DNA of 64,000 nt from Paenibacillus vietnamensis (GTDB lineage: Bacteria > Bacillota > Bacilli > Paenibacillales > Paenibacillaceae). The notes under the pieces are model-generated. The model was given only the letters and a program-made list of their open reading frames with translations, ran no database searches and was not told the origin of the DNA. Shown one piece after another: positions 25,717 through 35,509 of the stretch; within the stretch, counting starts at the first letter, position 1; the number at the start of each line of letters is the position of its first letter. Where the stretch lies: contig NZ_JAHMHW010000003.1 of the NCBI RefSeq assembly GCF_020169515.1, positions 372,001-436,000 on the forward strand, written 5' to 3'. Position numbers and translations under genes: made by a program.

Positions 25717-25907
25717 TTCTCATGCCTCCTGAAAATTTTGCATGCTTCTTCTTCATGCATAGGCGAGCGTCCGAACCTAAAGCATCTGCGTACCCGGTAA
25801 GCCATAAGCCCGCTATTTCGATATGTATGGTGCAGGGTCACCGCTAATGCCATTATGGAGCATGACTATTATTTCAATGTTAACCTTTTGTAAAAGCCGC
25901 GTAAATA

Positions 25908-26300
25908 TTAGTAACGACCGATTCGGAAATGACCGTCGCGGATCCTTTTTTCGATCCAATTCAGCATGATCCGGCGGTAAAAGAGGCGCGTAGCTGGAAA
26001 CAGCAGGGTAATGCCAAGCAAATCGGAGAAAAAACCGGGAAGCAGCAGAAGAAGTCCTCCCGCCGCAACGCATAGGCCGTCCAGCAGCGACTGGCCCGGA
26101 ATTTGTCCGTTCTGAAGCTGCTTTTGTGCCTCGCCCCAAACCTTGCGGCCTTCGGCCAACGATAAGAACGCGCCGGCAAGCCCCATGACGATCAGGATCA
26201 GAAAAGTTGTCCAGCCGCCAAGCCAATCCGCAGCCTGCAAAATGCCCCACAGCTCAATAAAGGGAAATGCGATTATGACGGCAAGCAGCCACTTGTTCAT
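25908..26300 (-). CDS. fxsA: FxsA-family membrane protein
   Basis: The 130-residue protein begins MNKWLLAVIIAFPFIELWGI and has the FxsA pattern of three to four membrane helices, with 'GGWTTFLILIVMGLAGAFL' and 'GLCVAAGGLLLLLPGFFSDL' (the 'LPGFFSD' motif is diagnostic), and a short basic tail. The E. coli namesake suppresses phage F exclusion; the cellular role in Bacillota is unknown. GGGAGGA lies 9 nt upstream. The start ATG overlaps the stop of the thioesterase gene (ATGA), so the pair is translationally coupled. In B. subtilis the equivalent gene (ytzA) is also near pyk. Confidence 0.88.
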   Translation of the reverse strand: MNKWLLAVIIAFPFIELWGILQAADWLGGWTTFLILIVMGLAGAFLSLAEGRKVWGEAQKQLQNGQIPGQSLLDGLCVAAGGLLLLLPGFFSDLLGITLLFPATRLFYRRIMLNWIEKRIRDGHFRIGRY

Positions 26301-26779
26301 TGCGGTATCCTCCCATGCGCAAGCATAAGCTCGTATAATTCCGGCAGCGCCTTGTTCAGTCTGACCGGCTGCCACTCCTTGCCCACCCACACATGCTTTG
26401 TGCCTCCTTCGACTAACAGCTCGCCGGGAAGCTGTTCATCCGGGGCCAGCCTTCTCCCGCAAAAATCGGGCATCTCCACTCTTCTGATCTGCGATTCGAA
26501 CGTTACCCGGATCGGCGAGAAATCCGCAATTCGCGTACAGACGATAACCGTATCGTCATAACGGGCAGGAAGCACATACCGGCAATTCAAATCGACGACC
26601 GGAAGCAGCAGCCCATGCCGCTCAATCGTTTTGTAATCGAAGCCTGCGTCTCTAATCCACTCCGTGCGTCCGATCTCAAACCAGGTGAGGTAATTGCCGT
26701 GAAAGACAACGCCCATCTGGTCCGTCTCCTGATAACGAACGCGAAGCGGATGCAAAAACCAGCTTGATGCCGAGCCCAT
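26297..26779 (-). CDS. YbgC/FadM-like acyl-CoA thioesterase
   Basis: The 160-residue single hot-dog-domain protein has 'LRVRYQETDQMGVVFHGNYLTW' in its first third; the conserved 'YxETDxMGVVxHxxYL' pattern carries the catalytic aspartate and helix. 'EIGRTEWIRDAGFDY' follows. Such enzymes hydrolyse acyl-CoA or acyl-ACP thioesters in the cytosol. The insertion 'EMPDFCGRRLAPDEQLPGELLVEGG' between the last strands is a little longer than usual. GGAGGTGCG precedes the ATG. It is coupled to fxsA and lies downstream of pyk after pyk's terminator, so it has its own promoter. Confidence 0.87.
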   Translation of the reverse strand: MGSASSWFLHPLRVRYQETDQMGVVFHGNYLTWFEIGRTEWIRDAGFDYKTIERHGLLLPVVDLNCRYVLPARYDDTVIVCTRIADFSPIRVTFESQIRRVEMPDFCGRRLAPDEQLPGELLVEGGTKHVWVGKEWQPVRLNKALPELYELMLAHGRIPQ

Positions 26780-26860
26780 TTTTTCGCACCTCCTTCAAGT
26801 GATAAACCGGTTCATTTATAGCGGTGTGAAGTTTACTTATTCTTATTATTTTAAGAAAAA

Positions 26861-26882
26861 GCGACGGTGAGTTCACCATCGC
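26861..26882 (-). terminator. Terminator of pyk
   Basis: Read on the minus strand, a 10-bp stem (GCGATGGTGA with TCACCGTCGC, one U-G wobble) is followed by TTTTTCTT. The mismatch pairs only in the minus-strand RNA, which supports the direction. Confidence 0.8.
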
Positions 26883-26924
26883 TTCCTTCTTGTTCATCTA
26901 TGTTCAGTTAGCTTGCGTATCAAA

Positions 26925-28679
26925 TTAAAGAACCTTCGATTGGCCGTGGTAGATGACGCCGGTTTCGCCGTAAACGGTCACTTCCATGCCGTCCTTAAGC
27001 AAATCGGTCGCTCCAGCAACGCTTAGAATAACCGGAATGCCCAGGTTAATGCCGACTACGGCCGCATGGCTTGTAATGCCGCCTTGCTCCGTAATAACAG
27101 CCGCCGCTTTCTCGAATGCAGGCATATATTCCTTGTCGGTTGCAATCGTCACAAGAATGGAGCCTTGCTCCGTCTTTGCGATAGCTTCTTCAGGCGTGCG
27201 CGCTACAACGATTTTGCCGGTTGCCGTCTGACTGCCGATGCCTTGGCCATGCGCCAGAAGCTCGCCGATGTGGTGGATCTTGATCAGGTTCGTGCTGCCT
27301 GCTCGTCCGACAGGAACGCCCGCCGTAATAACAACCGTGTCGCCAAGGCTCAGGAAGCCTGTGCTCATGCCGCCTTTAACCGCATTTTCGAACATTTCGT
27401 CCGTCGTTTGCGCGTCGGGTCCGAGCACTGCGAATACGCCCCAGATCAACGAAAGGCGGCGAAGCACCTTCTCATCCGTCGTAACGGCGATAATCGGGGA
27501 TTTAGGCCGGTATTTCGATACCATACGGGCGGTAAAGCCGCTTTGTGTAGAAGTAATAATCGCCTTCGCGCGAAGATCCAGCGCGGAATTGGCAACCGCT
27601 TGGCTGATCGCTTCCGTTACGCTCGTTTGCTGGGCGTCTGCCTGTTTCTTGAAAATTTCGCGGTATTCAAGCGCGTTCTCAGCACGCTCGGCGATCCGGG
27701 CCATCGTTTGCACCGATTCCACCGGGTAACGTCCTGCAGCCGTTTCGCCGGAAAGCATAATCGCATCGGTACCGTCGAAGATCGCGTTCGCAACGTCGCT
27801 CGCTTCCGCACGCGTCGGACGAGGGTTGCGCTGCATGGAATCCAGCATTTGCGTAGCCGTAATAACCGGCTTGCCCACGCGGTTGCCTTTCTTGATCATG
27901 TTCTTTTGAACGAGCGGTACTTCTTCCGCCGGAATTTCGACGCCAAGGTCGCCGCGGGCTACCATCAGGCCGTCCGAAACCTCGAGAATTTCGTCCAGGT
28001 TGTCTACGCCTTCCTGGTTCTCGATTTTCGAAATGATCTGGATATGACCCGCATTGTGGCGCTCGAGCAGCTCGCGGATTTCCAACACGTCGCTGGCTTT
28101 ACGCACGAAGGAAGCGGCAATGAAGTCGATGCCTTGCTCGATGCCGAAAATAATATCGTTCGCATCCTTCTCGGTGATGCCCGGAAGCGAAATCTTCACG
28201 CCGGGAACGTTAACGCCTTTTTTGCTTTTGATCGGGCCGCTATTTACGATCCGGCAAATGATTTCCGTACCTTTAACCTCTTCCACGGTCAGGCCGATCA
28301 AGCCGTCGTCGATCAAAATGGTGGAGCCTACGCTCACATCGTTCGGCAGGTTGTCGTATGTAATCGGAACGCGATTACGGTCGCCCAAAATTTCTTCTGT
28401 CGTTAGAGTGATGGTCTCGCCTTGGTTCAGCTCGATCGGCTCTTCCTTCAGCTTGCCCAGACGGATTTCAGGACCTTTAGTGTCAAGCAGAATAGCGACC
28501 GAAGTCCCAAGCTCGGCGTTCGCCAGACGGATGTTCTTGATCCGGTTGCCGTGCTCTTCGAAATCGCCATGTGAAAAGTTCAAGCGGGCAACGTTCATGC
28601 CTGCTTTGATCAGTTTTTTTGTGTTTTCAAGTGATTCGCTGGATGGTCCGATTGTACAAACGATTTTTGTTTTGCGCAT
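26925..28679 (-). CDS. pyk: Pyruvate kinase with C-terminal PEP-utiliser domain
   Basis: The 584-residue enzyme is the long Bacillus-type form. The catalytic barrel has '[20 protein letters not shown]', '[15 protein letters not shown]', '[12 protein letters not shown]', '[18 protein letters not shown]', '[16 protein letters not shown]' and '[13 protein letters not shown]'. The regulatory C domain follows to about residue 475. The extra ~110 residues end in a PEP-utiliser histidine motif '[19 protein letters not shown]', known in Bacillus and Geobacillus pyruvate kinases. It converts PEP and ADP to pyruvate and ATP. GGAGG precedes the ATG at 11 nt. It follows accA on the same strand after only 95 bp; pfkA, which sits between them in B. 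subtilis, is absent. Confidence 0.96.
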   Translation of the reverse strand: MRKTKIVCTIGPSSESLENTKKLIKAGMNVARLNFSHGDFEEHGNRIKNIRLANAELGTSVAILLDTKGPEIRLGKLKEEPIELNQGETITLTTEEILGDRNRVPITYDNLPNDVSVGSTILIDDGLIGLTVEEVKGTEIICRIVNSGPIKSKKGVNVPGVKISLPGITEKDANDIIFGIEQGIDFIAASFVRKASDVLEIRELLERHNAGHIQIISKIENQEGVDNLDEILEVSDGLMVARGDLGVEIPAEEVPLVQKNMIKKGNRVGKPVITATQMLDSMQRNPRPTRAEASDVANAIFDGTDAIMLSGETAAGRYPVESVQTMARIAERAENALEYREIFKKQADAQQTSVTEAISQAVANSALDLRAKAIITSTQSGFTARMVSKYRPKSPIIAVTTDEKVLRRLSLIWGVFAVLGPDAQTTDEMFENAVKGGMSTGFLSLGDTVVITAGVPVGRAGSTNLIKIHHIGELLAHGQGIGSQTATGKIVVARTPEEAIAKTEQGSILVTIATDKEYMPAFEKAAAVITEQGGITSHAAVVGINLGIPVILSVAGATDLLKDGMEVTVYGETGVIYHGQSKVL

Positions 28680-28774
28680 GTTCTTTTTTTCCTCCGTAAA
28701 TTGCCTGATATTCTTTTATATACTGACACGATGCTTCCCTGCACGGAGCAGCGAAGCATCGATTGTACACCTTA

Positions 28775-29845
28775 TTACTGAACGGTCGGAGCCGCTTCCG
28801 GCGCCGTTTCCTTAGGAGCGCCTCCGCTTAAGCTTTGCGCCGCAGGAGATACGCCTGCCTGCTTACTGCCGGCTGCTTCTACTCGCTGCTCAGGAATGCG
28901 GTATTGTCCGACCTTCCGGAACTTATTGTAGCGGTCCTCGATCAGCTGCTCCCCGGTAAGCGGCAGCAGCTCCTCAAGATGCTTCCACAGCTTATCCTTA
29001 ATTTGAGCGGCCTGGAACTCCAAATCCTTGTGCGCCCCGCCCTGCGGCTCGGCGATAATATCCTCAATCACTCCGAATTCGAGCAAATCCTTGGCCGTAA
29101 TCTTCATCGCTTCCGCAGCCTGGTCCGCCCTGGAAGCATCCTTCCACAGAATAGATGCCGCACCGTTAGGCGAGATCGCGCTGTAAATGGCATTTTCCAG
29201 CATAAGCACCCGGTTCCCGACTCCTAACGCAAGCGCGCCGCCGCTGCCGCCTTCGCCGATGACGACGCAGACGATAGGCACGCCGAAGCCGGCCATTTCC
29301 CGCAGGTTGCGGGCAATCGCTTCCGATTGTCCCCGCTCCTCGGCGGTTTTGCCCGGGTAAGCGCCTTTCGTATCGATAAACGTAATAATCGGACGCTTAA
29401 ATTTGTTCGCCTGCTCCATCAGCCGAAGCGCTTTGCGGAAGCCCTCAGGATGGGGACTGCCAAAAAATCTGGCGATATTGTCACGCGTATCCTTGCCCCG
29501 CTGATGCCCGATGACCGTAACCGGTACACCGTTCAGCTTCGCAAGCCCGCCGACGATCGCAAGATCGTCCGCGAACAGGCGGTCGCCGTGCAGCTCAATA
29601 AAATCGGTAAACACCGCCTGGATGAAATCCAGCGATGTCGGCCGCTGATGATGGCGGGCCATATGCATCTTCTGGGCGGGAGTCAGCTCGCTGTACAGTT
29701 CTTCTTCAAGCTGCTTGCATCTCGACTCGAGACGTGCGATCTCCTCGGAAAAGTCGATGCCCTTCTCGACGCTCAAGCTTTTCAGTTCGATAATCTTTTG
29801 CCGAAAATCGTTCAGCGGTTTCTCAAAAGGCAGCTCACCCGCCAT
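28775..29845 (-). CDS. accA: Acetyl-CoA carboxylase carboxyltransferase subunit alpha
   Basis: The 356-residue protein starts [14 protein letters not shown] at ATG 29845, with GGGAGGG 8 nt upstream inside the end of accD. Motifs include '[22 protein letters not shown]', '[20 protein letters not shown]', '[20 protein letters not shown]', '[21 protein letters not shown]' and '[20 protein letters not shown]'. With AccD it transfers carboxyl from biotin to acetyl-CoA, giving malonyl-CoA for fatty acids. The last ~35 residues are a low-complexity Ala/Pro/Gly tail beyond the usual end. It overlaps accD by 11 bp, so the subunits are translationally coupled. Confidence 0.96.
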   Translation of the reverse strand: MAGELPFEKPLNDFRQKIIELKSLSVEKGIDFSEEIARLESRCKQLEEELYSELTPAQKMHMARHHQRPTSLDFIQAVFTDFIELHGDRLFADDLAIVGGLAKLNGVPVTVIGHQRGKDTRDNIARFFGSPHPEGFRKALRLMEQANKFKRPIITFIDTKGAYPGKTAEERGQSEAIARNLREMAGFGVPIVCVVIGEGGSGGALALGVGNRVLMLENAIYSAISPNGAASILWKDASRADQAAEAMKITAKDLLEFGVIEDIIAEPQGGAHKDLEFQAAQIKDKLWKHLEELLPLTGEQLIEDRYNKFRKVGQYRIPEQRVEAAGSKQAGVSPAAQSLSGGAPKETAPEAAPTVQ

Positions 29846-30704
29846 AGGATGTTCCCTCCCTTGCGACATGCATGTCGAGCAGCTTCGTTAACGTAGCTTT
29901 CATGTCCTTCCGGTGCACGACCTTATCCAGCTGACCGTGCTGCAGATTGAACTCCGCCGTCTGGAAATCGTCAGGCAGCTTCTGGCGGATCGTCTGCTCG
30001 ATGACGATTCGGCCTGCAAAGCCGATTAGCGCCCCCGGCTCGGCCAAATTGTAATCGCCAAGGCTCGCGAAGCTGGCGGAAACCCCGCCTGTAGTCGGAT
30101 CCGTGAACACGGAAATGAACAGACCGCCGTCGCCCTGGAATTTAGACAGCGCAGCGCTTGTTTTGGCCATTTGCATCAGGCTCAAAATGCTCTCCTGCAT
30201 CCGGGCGCCGCCCGACGTAGAGAAAATAAGAAGCGGCAGCCGCTTGGCATGGGCCGCTTCGATTGCTCTAGTAATCTTCTCCCCAACGACCGATCCCATA
30301 CTTCCCGTGAAGAAATCGAAGCTCATTACAGCTGCTACAACTGGAAAACCGCCGATCGTGCCTTCTCCCGTTACGACAGCCTCGCGCAGACCCGATTTGC
30401 TCTTCTGCTGCTCGAGCTTGCTCGCATAACCGGGAAACGCAAGAGGATCGACGGATTCCATGTCCGCATCATACTCGAGCAGATGCCCCTCATCTAGCGT
30501 AATTCCGATTCTCTCCCAGGCGGTTAACCGAAAATGGTGGCCGCAAGAGGAACAAACCTTCAAATTTTTCTCCAATTCCTTGCTGTACTGAATCGTGCCG
30601 CATTTCGAGCACTTATTCATAAGCCCTTCCGGAATATCCCGCTTTCGCGGCTCAGAAGGTATCGTCGCATATTTCTTCTTCGTAAATAAGTCCTTTATTT
30701 GCAC
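29835..30704 (-). CDS. accD: Acetyl-CoA carboxylase carboxyltransferase subunit beta
   Basis: The 289-residue protein has the N-terminal zinc ribbon '[20 protein letters not shown]' with a second CxxC in 'CSSCGHHF', then '[19 protein letters not shown]', '[16 protein letters not shown]', '[19 protein letters not shown]' and '[19 protein letters not shown]'. It forms the beta half of the carboxyltransferase tetramer. The start is taken as GTG 30704 (then [14 protein letters not shown]), since AGAGGTG lies 6 nt before it; an earlier GTG at 30713 would overlap this site. First gene of accD-accA, 43 bp after the small protein encoded at 30748-30939. Confidence 0.95.
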   Translation of the reverse strand: MQIKDLFTKKKYATIPSEPRKRDIPEGLMNKCSKCGTIQYSKELEKNLKVCSSCGHHFRLTAWERIGITLDEGHLLEYDADMESVDPLAFPGYASKLEQQKSKSGLREAVVTGEGTIGGFPVVAAVMSFDFFTGSMGSVVGEKITRAIEAAHAKRLPLLIFSTSGGARMQESILSLMQMAKTSAALSKFQGDGGLFISVFTDPTTGGVSASFASLGDYNLAEPGALIGFAGRIVIEQTIRQKLPDDFQTAEFNLQHGQLDKVVHRKDMKATLTKLLDMHVAREGTSYGG

Positions 30705-30747
30705 GTGTGACACCTCTCAAGGCGCAATAGTATTGAGCGGTCTGCCG

Positions 30748-30939
30748 TTAAGGCCGCATGATGGAGTTGAACACTTCCTGCACTTCCTCCAGTTCGCCGG
30801 ACGGGACCAGAATCTCATATTGCTGTTTGGACAGATTGACAGAGCGGACCTTCACCAGAAAACCTTCCTCCGTAAGCCGCTTCTTGATGTTATCTGCGAT
30901 TTTTGCTGTTGGTGCGATATAAATGACCGTCCACATCAT
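30748..30939 (-). CDS. Small conserved protein, DUF2007-like
   Basis: The 63-residue protein MMWTVIYIAPTAKIADNIKK is preceded by AGGAGGTACC. It has a beta-alpha-beta pattern: 'TVIYIAPT', a helix 'AKIADNIKKRLTEEGF', then 'KVRSVNLSKQQYEILVP' and a closing helix 'ELEEVQEVFNSI', similar to the DUF2007/putative signal-transducing small domain. No enzymatic residues are evident. It is immediately upstream of accD on the same strand and probably in the same operon, which hints at a housekeeping role. Similar short proteins are sometimes labelled glutamate decarboxylase, for which I see no support here. Confidence 0.7.
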   Translation of the reverse strand: MMWTVIYIAPTAKIADNIKKRLTEEGFLVKVRSVNLSKQQYEILVPSGELEEVQEVFNSIMRP

Positions 30940-31033
30940 GGTACCTCCTGAAAACTTTGCTACCGCAAAGTTCACTTACTATGCATAGCTATTTTCCGGT
31001 AACTGGCCATATGATGTCATAATGATACCATAG

Positions 31034-31525
31034 TCATGGCGAATCCGGCAAATCATATCGGATCGCTTTCGGGTCCTGATGCGCGATGCGGGCGGATGCG
31101 GCGGCGGCCAAACCTGCAACCAAATCGTCCAAAAACACATGTATCCGTTCGCCTTTCAAATTCAGCTGACGAATAATGCCGGGTTTAACTTTATCCAAAT
31201 ATCCAAAGCTCGTCAATCCGATCATGCCATAAACGTTCGTGATGCCGAGCGCCAGCGTTTCATCCACGCCGTACAGCGATTCGTCGGTTTCCATAATCGC
31301 CTGAAGCGGCTCCGGCAGCAGCCTGCGTTCGGCCAGTTCGTCCAGCGCGATTCCGGTAAACATGACATACTGCACCTCGCGTTTAGCCAGCACGGCCCTG
31401 ACGCTTTCCTCGCATTGCTCCATCGTCAAATCGGCGTTGTACGGCCGCTGCAGCGTGTATACGATTTCCGTGACGTCGCCGACCGAAACCCCGCGTTTCA
31501 AAAGCCACTTTTCGATTCCCGTCAT
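31034..31525 (-). CDS. pgpA: Phosphatidylglycerophosphatase A family protein
   Basis: The 163-residue protein is the complete paralogue of the truncated gene at the left edge. It contains 'GVSVGDVTEIVYTLQRPYN', a central 'DESLYGVDETLALGITNVYG' segment, 'MIGLTSFGYLDKVKPGII' and 'RIHVFLDDLVAGLAAAASAR', the acidic region typical of PgpA (YutG type). It should dephosphorylate phosphatidylglycerophosphate in phosphatidylglycerol synthesis. ATG 31525 has GGGAGGG 9 nt upstream; an ATG three codons earlier abuts that site. It precedes the small DUF2007-like gene and accD on the same strand, consistent with lipid synthesis. Upstream 31526-31839 holds no gene, only repeat copy A and unassigned DNA. Confidence 0.8.
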   Translation of the reverse strand: MTGIEKWLLKRGVSVGDVTEIVYTLQRPYNADLTMEQCEESVRAVLAKREVQYVMFTGIALDELAERRLLPEPLQAIMETDESLYGVDETLALGITNVYGMIGLTSFGYLDKVKPGIIRQLNLKGERIHVFLDDLVAGLAAAASARIAHQDPKAIRYDLPDSP

Positions 31526-31716
31526 GAGGCTCATCCCTCCCGCATCTGCTTGTACATATCCCTTGGAAACATAAGCGTAGAGAAATTAAAGGCCGACCCC
31601 TAACCGCTGGCGAAAGCTCCGCGACTGTCATGGCCATCTCCGCTTGTATCTCTAAACATATGCAGGTACGAGCCTTGACGTGCATAGGAAATGCTCGGGT
31701 GCGCGAGTTTTTTGGG

Positions 31717-31829
31717 GATATAGGAAAGTATAAGTTTCATTCCTATACAACTGCTGCCTATATCTCACCGCGATACGTGCGCAAAGATGCAGCCAACGGT
31801 TCGTGCGCAGCAACAGCCGTTTACGCTTG
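31717..31829 (-). repeat. Modular stem-loop repeat family 1, copy A (lacks module 2)
   Basis: On the minus strand it begins CAAGCGTAAACGG 10 bp after the dnaE stop and ends CTTTCCTATATC. It has module 1 (GCGCACGAACCG, TGCATCTTTGCGC) and module 3 (GAGATATAGG to CCTATATC), but lacks the TTTGGCGGCAATAGCTTACG module of copies B-D. Confidence 0.75.
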
Positions 31830-31839
31830 ACGGTTTTCG

Positions 31840-34800
31840 TTATTTCACGACGATCGTGCCCGCCCCGAGCAGCTCTTCGATGGAGGAGATCAGCCGGGGC
31901 GACGGTTTGACGCGATAGCTGTCGCTGAGCGCAATCGATTTTTGCCCCTGCTCGTAGAACAATACCGTGCCGAGCTGGCCCGCATGAGCGGACAAAATCT
32001 CCTTCAGCCGCGCCAGCACGGCCGGCTGCTCGTTTTGGGCGATAATCTTGATATAGACCCGCTGGGGCTTGCGTTCGGCGGCAGGCACAGCACTTGTCTG
32101 CGGCGGCGCGGCTTGCCGCCGGGCTCCTTCTGCCTGCGCCGCCGGCCGGACGGGAGGCGCCGCATTCGCGCTTTGGCCTCCGATGCGCGCGGAGCGCGAC
32201 CGCGCCTGCTTCTGCAGACGAAGCACCTGCTGCTCCAAATCTGCACGTTCCTCTCCCAGCGGCACAACATCCTCGACGATCAGCTTGAAATCGTCATCCT
32301 GCTGCTGGACGACAGCCTGGATAATTGCCAAACCGCCCTTTTCCAGCCTGTTTCCGACACGCTTCCATACCGCAGGAAACACGACGCCCTCCACCCGCAT
32401 GATGCGGTCCTCGACTTCAAGAAAGCCCATCGCATGGCCCTTCTTGTTCGTAAACGGCTTTAAGGAAACGACCATGACGCTCAGGATGGCGATCGTTCCT
32501 TCAGGCGCATCGCTTAAATCGACCAGCCGGTCGAGGCCGAGTCCCTCCAGCTGAAGCTGCGCGTCATCCAGAGGATGGCCGGACAAATACAGGCCGAGCA
32601 GCTCCCGCTCGAAATCCAGCTGCTGCGCCCCGGTGTAAGGACGGATGTCAGGAAGCTCTACGTCCCAATTTTGCACCTCGTCGAAGCCGAACAGCTCGAT
32701 TTGCAGCTCCTCTCGTTCCTTGCGCCACTTGACGGCCGCCTCGACCGTCTCCTCGAGCGCTGCAAGCAGCTGCGCCCGGTGGCCGGGCAGCGAATCGAGA
32801 GCTCCTGCCTGAATCAGCGATTCGAGCACCCGCTTGTTGACTACCCGAAGGTCCGCGCGCCGGCACAAATCGAGCAGGCTATCGAATGGCCGTTCCTCCC
32901 GCTCCTTCAATATCGCTTCTATCGCCTGCGTGCCGACGTTTTTGACGGCGGCAAGGCCGAAGCGGACCGCATGGCCGGAGGGCGAGAATGAAACTCCGCT
33001 TTCGTTGATGTCCGGCGGCAGCACTTCGATTCCCATTCGTCTGCATTCGTCGACGTATTCGGCCGTTTTGCGTTGGTTGCCCGTAACGGATGCCAGCATG
33101 GAGGCCATGAAGGCAACCGGGTAGTGGGCTTTCAGCCATGCGGTCTGAAAGGCAAGCACTCCGTATGCCGCAGCATGCGCACGCGGAAAACCGTAATCGG
33201 CGAACCGTACGATCATGTCGTATACAGCGTTCGCTTCCTCCTCCGTATAGCCCTGCTTCAAGCTTCCCTTCACGAAATGGCCCCGCTCCTCGTCCAGCAC
33301 CTCGCGTTTTTTCTTGGAGACGGCTCTGCGCAGCAGATCCGCTTCGCCGAGCGAGAAACCCGCCATCAGGGAAGCGATTTGCATAATTTGCTCCTGATAG
33401 ACGATAATGCCGTACGTATCGGCAAGAATCGGCTTCAGGGAAGGATGCGGGTATTCCACCGCAATCTGGCCGTGCTTGCCCTGAATGTATTTCGGAATAA
33501 ACTCCATCGGTCCCGGGCGGTACAAAGCCAGCACCGAGACGATATCCTCAAAGCCGGTCGGCTTCATATCCTTCAGCACGCGCCGGAAGCCGGAAGACTC
33601 CAGCTGGAAGATGCCTGTCGTATCTCCCCTTCCGAGCATCGCATAGGTTTGCGGATCGTCGTCGCTCACATGGCGGAAATCGATTTCTTTGTGCTCATGC
33701 TCCTTGATCCAGTTCAGCGTCCTCTCCAGGATGGACAGCGTACGAAGCCCGAGAAAATCCATCTTGAGCAGCCCGATCGCTTCCAGATGCTCCATCGAAT
33801 ACTGCGTAAGCGGGATGCGCTCGCTTCCCGTCTGGAGCGGTGCGTAATGCGTCAGCGGCTCCTGCGAAATGACGACCCCGGCCGCATGCGTCGACGCATG
33901 GCGGGGCATCCCCTCCAACTTCATCGCCATCGCGAGCATCGCAGCCGTCTTCGGCTGGCGCTCGGCGGCGTCGCGAAGCTCCGAGCTCGTGCGGAGTGCC
34001 TCGGAAAGCGTGATGCCGAGCTGGTTCGGGATAAGCTTGGCCGCCCGGTCCGTCTCCTGAAAGGGAACGTTCATCGCCCGTCCTACGTCCCGGACCGCCG
34101 CTTTCGCCGCCATCGTGCCGAACGTAATGATCTGGGCGACGTGCTCCTCGCCGTATTTGGCCGCCACATAAGCAATAACTTCGTCGCGGCGCTCGTCGTT
34201 AAAATCGATGTCGATATCGGGCATCGTAATCCGCTCCGGATTCAAAAAACGCTCGAACAGCAGCTTATATTTCAACGGATCCACGTCCGTAATGCGCAGC
34301 GTATAAGCGACAAGGCTGCCCGCGGACGAGCCCCTTCCCGGACCGGTGCGAATTCCACGCTCATGGGCGAACCGTATGAAATCCCATACGATCAGAAAAT
34401 AATCGCTGAAGCCCATGCTGTCGATGACGGAAAGCTCGTAGGTCAGCCGGCGCTCCGCAGCCCCTCGAAACTCCTCGTCGGCAGCCCATTCCGGCAGCCC
34501 CGCATATCTGGCCATCAGGCCGTCCCGGCATAGGGCTGCCAAATAATCGGAGGAGCTCATGTCTTCCGGCACGGGACGGAAAACCGGCAGCGCGGCGCGG
34601 CCGAGCGTCAGATCCAGCTCGCATTTGCCGGCGATCTCCAGCGTATGGGCAATCGCCTCGGGCACATGCCTGTACAGCAGCGACATTTCTTCCGCGCTTT
34701 TCATATACAGCTGATTGGTCGGCATTCTCAGGCGATCGGCGTCGTCGACCGTTTTGCCCGTTCCGATGCACAGCAGCACGTCCTGCACCTCGGCGTCCTC

Positions 34801-35448
34801 CGGCCTCAAATAATGGACGTCATTGGTTGCGGCCAGCTTGATGCCCGTTTCGCGCGAAAGGGCGATCATTGCAGCCGACACCTTCTTCTGCTCGAGCATG
34901 CCGTGGTCCTGAAGCTCCAAATAAAAATCATCGCCGAAAATATCCCGGTAACGCAAAGCTGCGCTCTTTGCCTCCTCGGGCCTGTCGTGCAGCAGATGCT
35001 GTGAAATTTCCCCGCCGAGGCAGGCGCTCAGGCAGATGAGTCCTTCCGCATAGGTGCGAAGCGCCTCGGGGTCGATTCTCGGCTTATAATGAAATCCTTC
35101 CAAGTGTCCGATCGAGCAAAGCTTCATCAAATTGCGGTAGCCCGTCTCGTTCTTGGCGAGGACAATCAGATGGTAAATCGGCTGATCCTTGCGGGCGCCC
35201 TTCTCAAAGCGCGAGCCCGCCGTCATATAAAGCTCGCAGCCGATGATCGGCTTAATGCCCGCGGCAAGGCACGCGCGGTAAAAAGGAATCGCCCCGTACA
35301 TGACGCCGTGATCGGTCAAAGCAAGCGCCTTCATGCCGAGCTCCGCCGCCCTTGCCGTCAGGTCGCGGATTCTGGCGGCGCCGTCAAGGAGACTGTATTC
35401 GCTGTGAACGTGCAAATGCACGAATGACTGTTGGTTCGTACCGCTCAT
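31840..35448 (-). CDS. dnaE: DNA polymerase III subunit alpha (DnaE)
   Basis: The 1202-residue protein is the DnaE-type replicative polymerase. It opens with a PHP domain ('FVHLHVHSEYSLLDGAARI', 'ALTDHGVMYG'). The palm has 'RGSSAGSLVAYTLRITDVDP' and the catalytic 'PDIDIDF' near residue 410, plus 'GTMAAKAAVRDVGR' and 'YGIIVYQEQIMQIA'. Fingers follow with 'YRPGPMEFIPKYIQGKHG', then a helix-hairpin-helix region and an OB-fold near 1000-1080 ('GTIAILSVMVVSLKPFTNKKG'). A low-complexity Ala/Arg/Gln stretch (about 1090-1125) precedes a C-terminal domain. ATG 35448 (MSGTNQQ) has AAAGGAA 8 nt upstream. In Bacillota DnaE extends RNA primers before PolC takes over. The divergent neighbour ytrH matches B. 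subtilis gene order. Confidence 0.96.
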   Translation of the reverse strand: MSGTNQQSFVHLHVHSEYSLLDGAARIRDLTARAAELGMKALALTDHGVMYGAIPFYRACLAAGIKPIIGCELYMTAGSRFEKGARKDQPIYHLIVLAKNETGYRNLMKLCSIGHLEGFHYKPRIDPEALRTYAEGLICLSACLGGEISQHLLHDRPEEAKSAALRYRDIFGDDFYLELQDHGMLEQKKVSAAMIALSRETGIKLAATNDVHYLRPEDAEVQDVLLCIGTGKTVDDADRLRMPTNQLYMKSAEEMSLLYRHVPEAIAHTLEIAGKCELDLTLGRAALPVFRPVPEDMSSSDYLAALCRDGLMARYAGLPEWAADEEFRGAAERRLTYELSVIDSMGFSDYFLIVWDFIRFAHERGIRTGPGRGSSAGSLVAYTLRITDVDPLKYKLLFERFLNPERITMPDIDIDFNDERRDEVIAYVAAKYGEEHVAQIITFGTMAAKAAVRDVGRAMNVPFQETDRAAKLIPNQLGITLSEALRTSSELRDAAERQPKTAAMLAMAMKLEGMPRHASTHAAGVVISQEPLTHYAPLQTGSERIPLTQYSMEHLEAIGLLKMDFLGLRTLSILERTLNWIKEHEHKEIDFRHVSDDDPQTYAMLGRGDTTGIFQLESSGFRRVLKDMKPTGFEDIVSVLALYRPGPMEFIPKYIQGKHGQIAVEYPHPSLKPILADTYGIIVYQEQIMQIASLMAGFSLGEADLLRRAVSKKKREVLDEERGHFVKGSLKQGYTEEEANAVYDMIVRFADYGFPRAHAAAYGVLAFQTAWLKAHYPVAFMASMLASVTGNQRKTAEYVDECRRMGIEVLPPDINESGVSFSPSGHAVRFGLAAVKNVGTQAIEAILKEREERPFDSLLDLCRRADLRVVNKRVLESLIQAGALDSLPGHRAQLLAALEETVEAAVKWRKEREELQIELFGFDEVQNWDVELPDIRPYTGAQQLDFERELLGLYLSGHPLDDAQLQLEGLGLDRLVDLSDAPEGTIAILSVMVVSLKPFTNKKGHAMGFLEVEDRIMRVEGVVFPAVWKRVGNRLEKGGLAIIQAVVQQQDDDFKLIVEDVVPLGEERADLEQQVLRLQKQARSRSARIGGQSANAAPPVRPAAQAEGARRQAAPPQTSAVPAAERKPQRVYIKIIAQNEQPAVLARLKEILSAHAGQLGTVLFYEQGQKSIALSDSYRVKPSPRLISSIEELLGAGTIVVK

Positions 35449-35486
35449 GACTAACGTTCCTTTCCGCAGCTTCCGAAATTTAGTTC

Positions 35487-35509
35487 CCTCTATTTTATCA
35501 TAATAGAGG
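35487..35509. promoter_or_regulatory. Inverted repeat in the dnaE-ytrH divergent promoter region
   Basis: CCTCTATT-N7-AATAGAGG has perfect 8-bp arms. It overlaps the -35 part of the proposed sigma-E promoter for ytrH and lies about 40 bp upstream of dnaE, so it could be an operator for either gene or simply a hairpin in the dnaE leader. Confidence 0.4.

Noticed and set aside
27066..28406. 446-codon open frame opposite pyk, and similar long frames opposite dnaE (33073-34533) and ytoI (37079-38497)
   Set aside because: Same reason: antisense to intact conserved genes, Arg/His-rich text, no ribosome site.
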